This document shows, piece after piece, positions 5,439-5,564 of a DNA stretch of 5,564 nucleotides (its first letter is position 1; every line of letters begins with the position of its first letter). Origin of the DNA: DAIDHK01 sp035510695 (lineage in GTDB: Bacteria > Patescibacteriota > Microgenomatia > Levybacterales > UBA12049); NCBI GenBank assembly GCA_035510695.1, contig DATKGO010000005.1, positions 1 through 5,564 of the forward strand, in the 5' to 3' direction. The notes below the pieces were generated by a model, which saw only the letters and a program-made list of their open reading frames with translations, was not told where the DNA came from and did no database searches. The position numbers and the translations under genes are program-made.

Positions 5439-5564
5439 CTAGTGTTCTGATCGTAATTTACGCAGGATTGATTTCACTTCTGTGGATATCTCTGCTTCCG
5501 CTTCATATTCCTTGCCGTTAATTAAAACTGTGCCAGATCTGATTGGCCTTAATGTTCTGACAAA
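5439..5564 (-). CDS. C-terminus of an unidentified protein (partial, enters from the right edge)
   Basis: The last 41 codons of a gene are open from the window edge to a TAG at 5439-5441. The peptide reads FVRTLRPIRSGTVLINGKEYEAEAE, then a charged helix ending in ILRKLRSEH. The GTVxINGKEYEAxAE segment looks like two beta-strands joined by a tight turn, as in small beta-barrel domains; a weak resemblance to the C-terminal domain of NfeD-type proteins came to mind but is not enough to name it. It lies 24 bp before the 97-residue membrane protein gene on the same strand, so the two are probably co-transcribed. Confidence 0.6.
   Translation of the reverse strand, partial: FVRTLRPIRSGTVLINGKEYEAEAEISTEVKSILRKLRSEH

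Overview
The window looks like bacterial chromosome, AT-rich and using the standard genetic code: TAA, TAG and TGA all appear as stops. Short forms of widely conserved proteins, small genes with no recognisable family, gaps of 10-80 bp and a near absence of Shine-Dalgarno sites suggest a small-genome lineage such as Patescibacteria (CPR). That is an inference from style, since no marker gene is present.

Left edge (1-294): a mobile element appears to have broken a lexA-like gene. A minus-strand gene runs off the window at base 1; its first residues resemble the N-terminus of IS1634/IS4-type transposases, and a good promoter sits directly in front of it. Just past the presumed element end, the plus strand carries only the C-terminal 39 residues of a LexA/S24 repressor, starting right after where the catalytic lysine should be. 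Next comes a 188-residue soluble protein of unknown family (295-861).

Centre (872-2203): a DedA-family membrane protein (minus) and rsmI, the 16S rRNA C1402 2'-O-methyltransferase (plus), are divergent. Their ATG codons abut in the hexamer CATATG at 1499-1504, with no intergenic base, so each promoter must lie inside the other gene's coding sequence.

Right (2232-5564, all minus): reading leftward from the right edge are the C-terminus of an unidentified protein, a 97-residue protein with two predicted membrane helices, ppsA (phosphoenolpyruvate synthase, complete, 752 aa), and a 166-residue unknown protein that seems to have its own promoter. The first two are probably co-transcribed, and ppsA may be read from the same transcript. 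PpsA would provide gluconeogenic PEP from pyruvate.

I found no RNA gene, CRISPR array, convincing intrinsic terminator or obvious new multi-gene system. The most notable points are the lexA disruption, the zero-gap divergent start pair and the start regions suggesting leaderless or SD-independent initiation.
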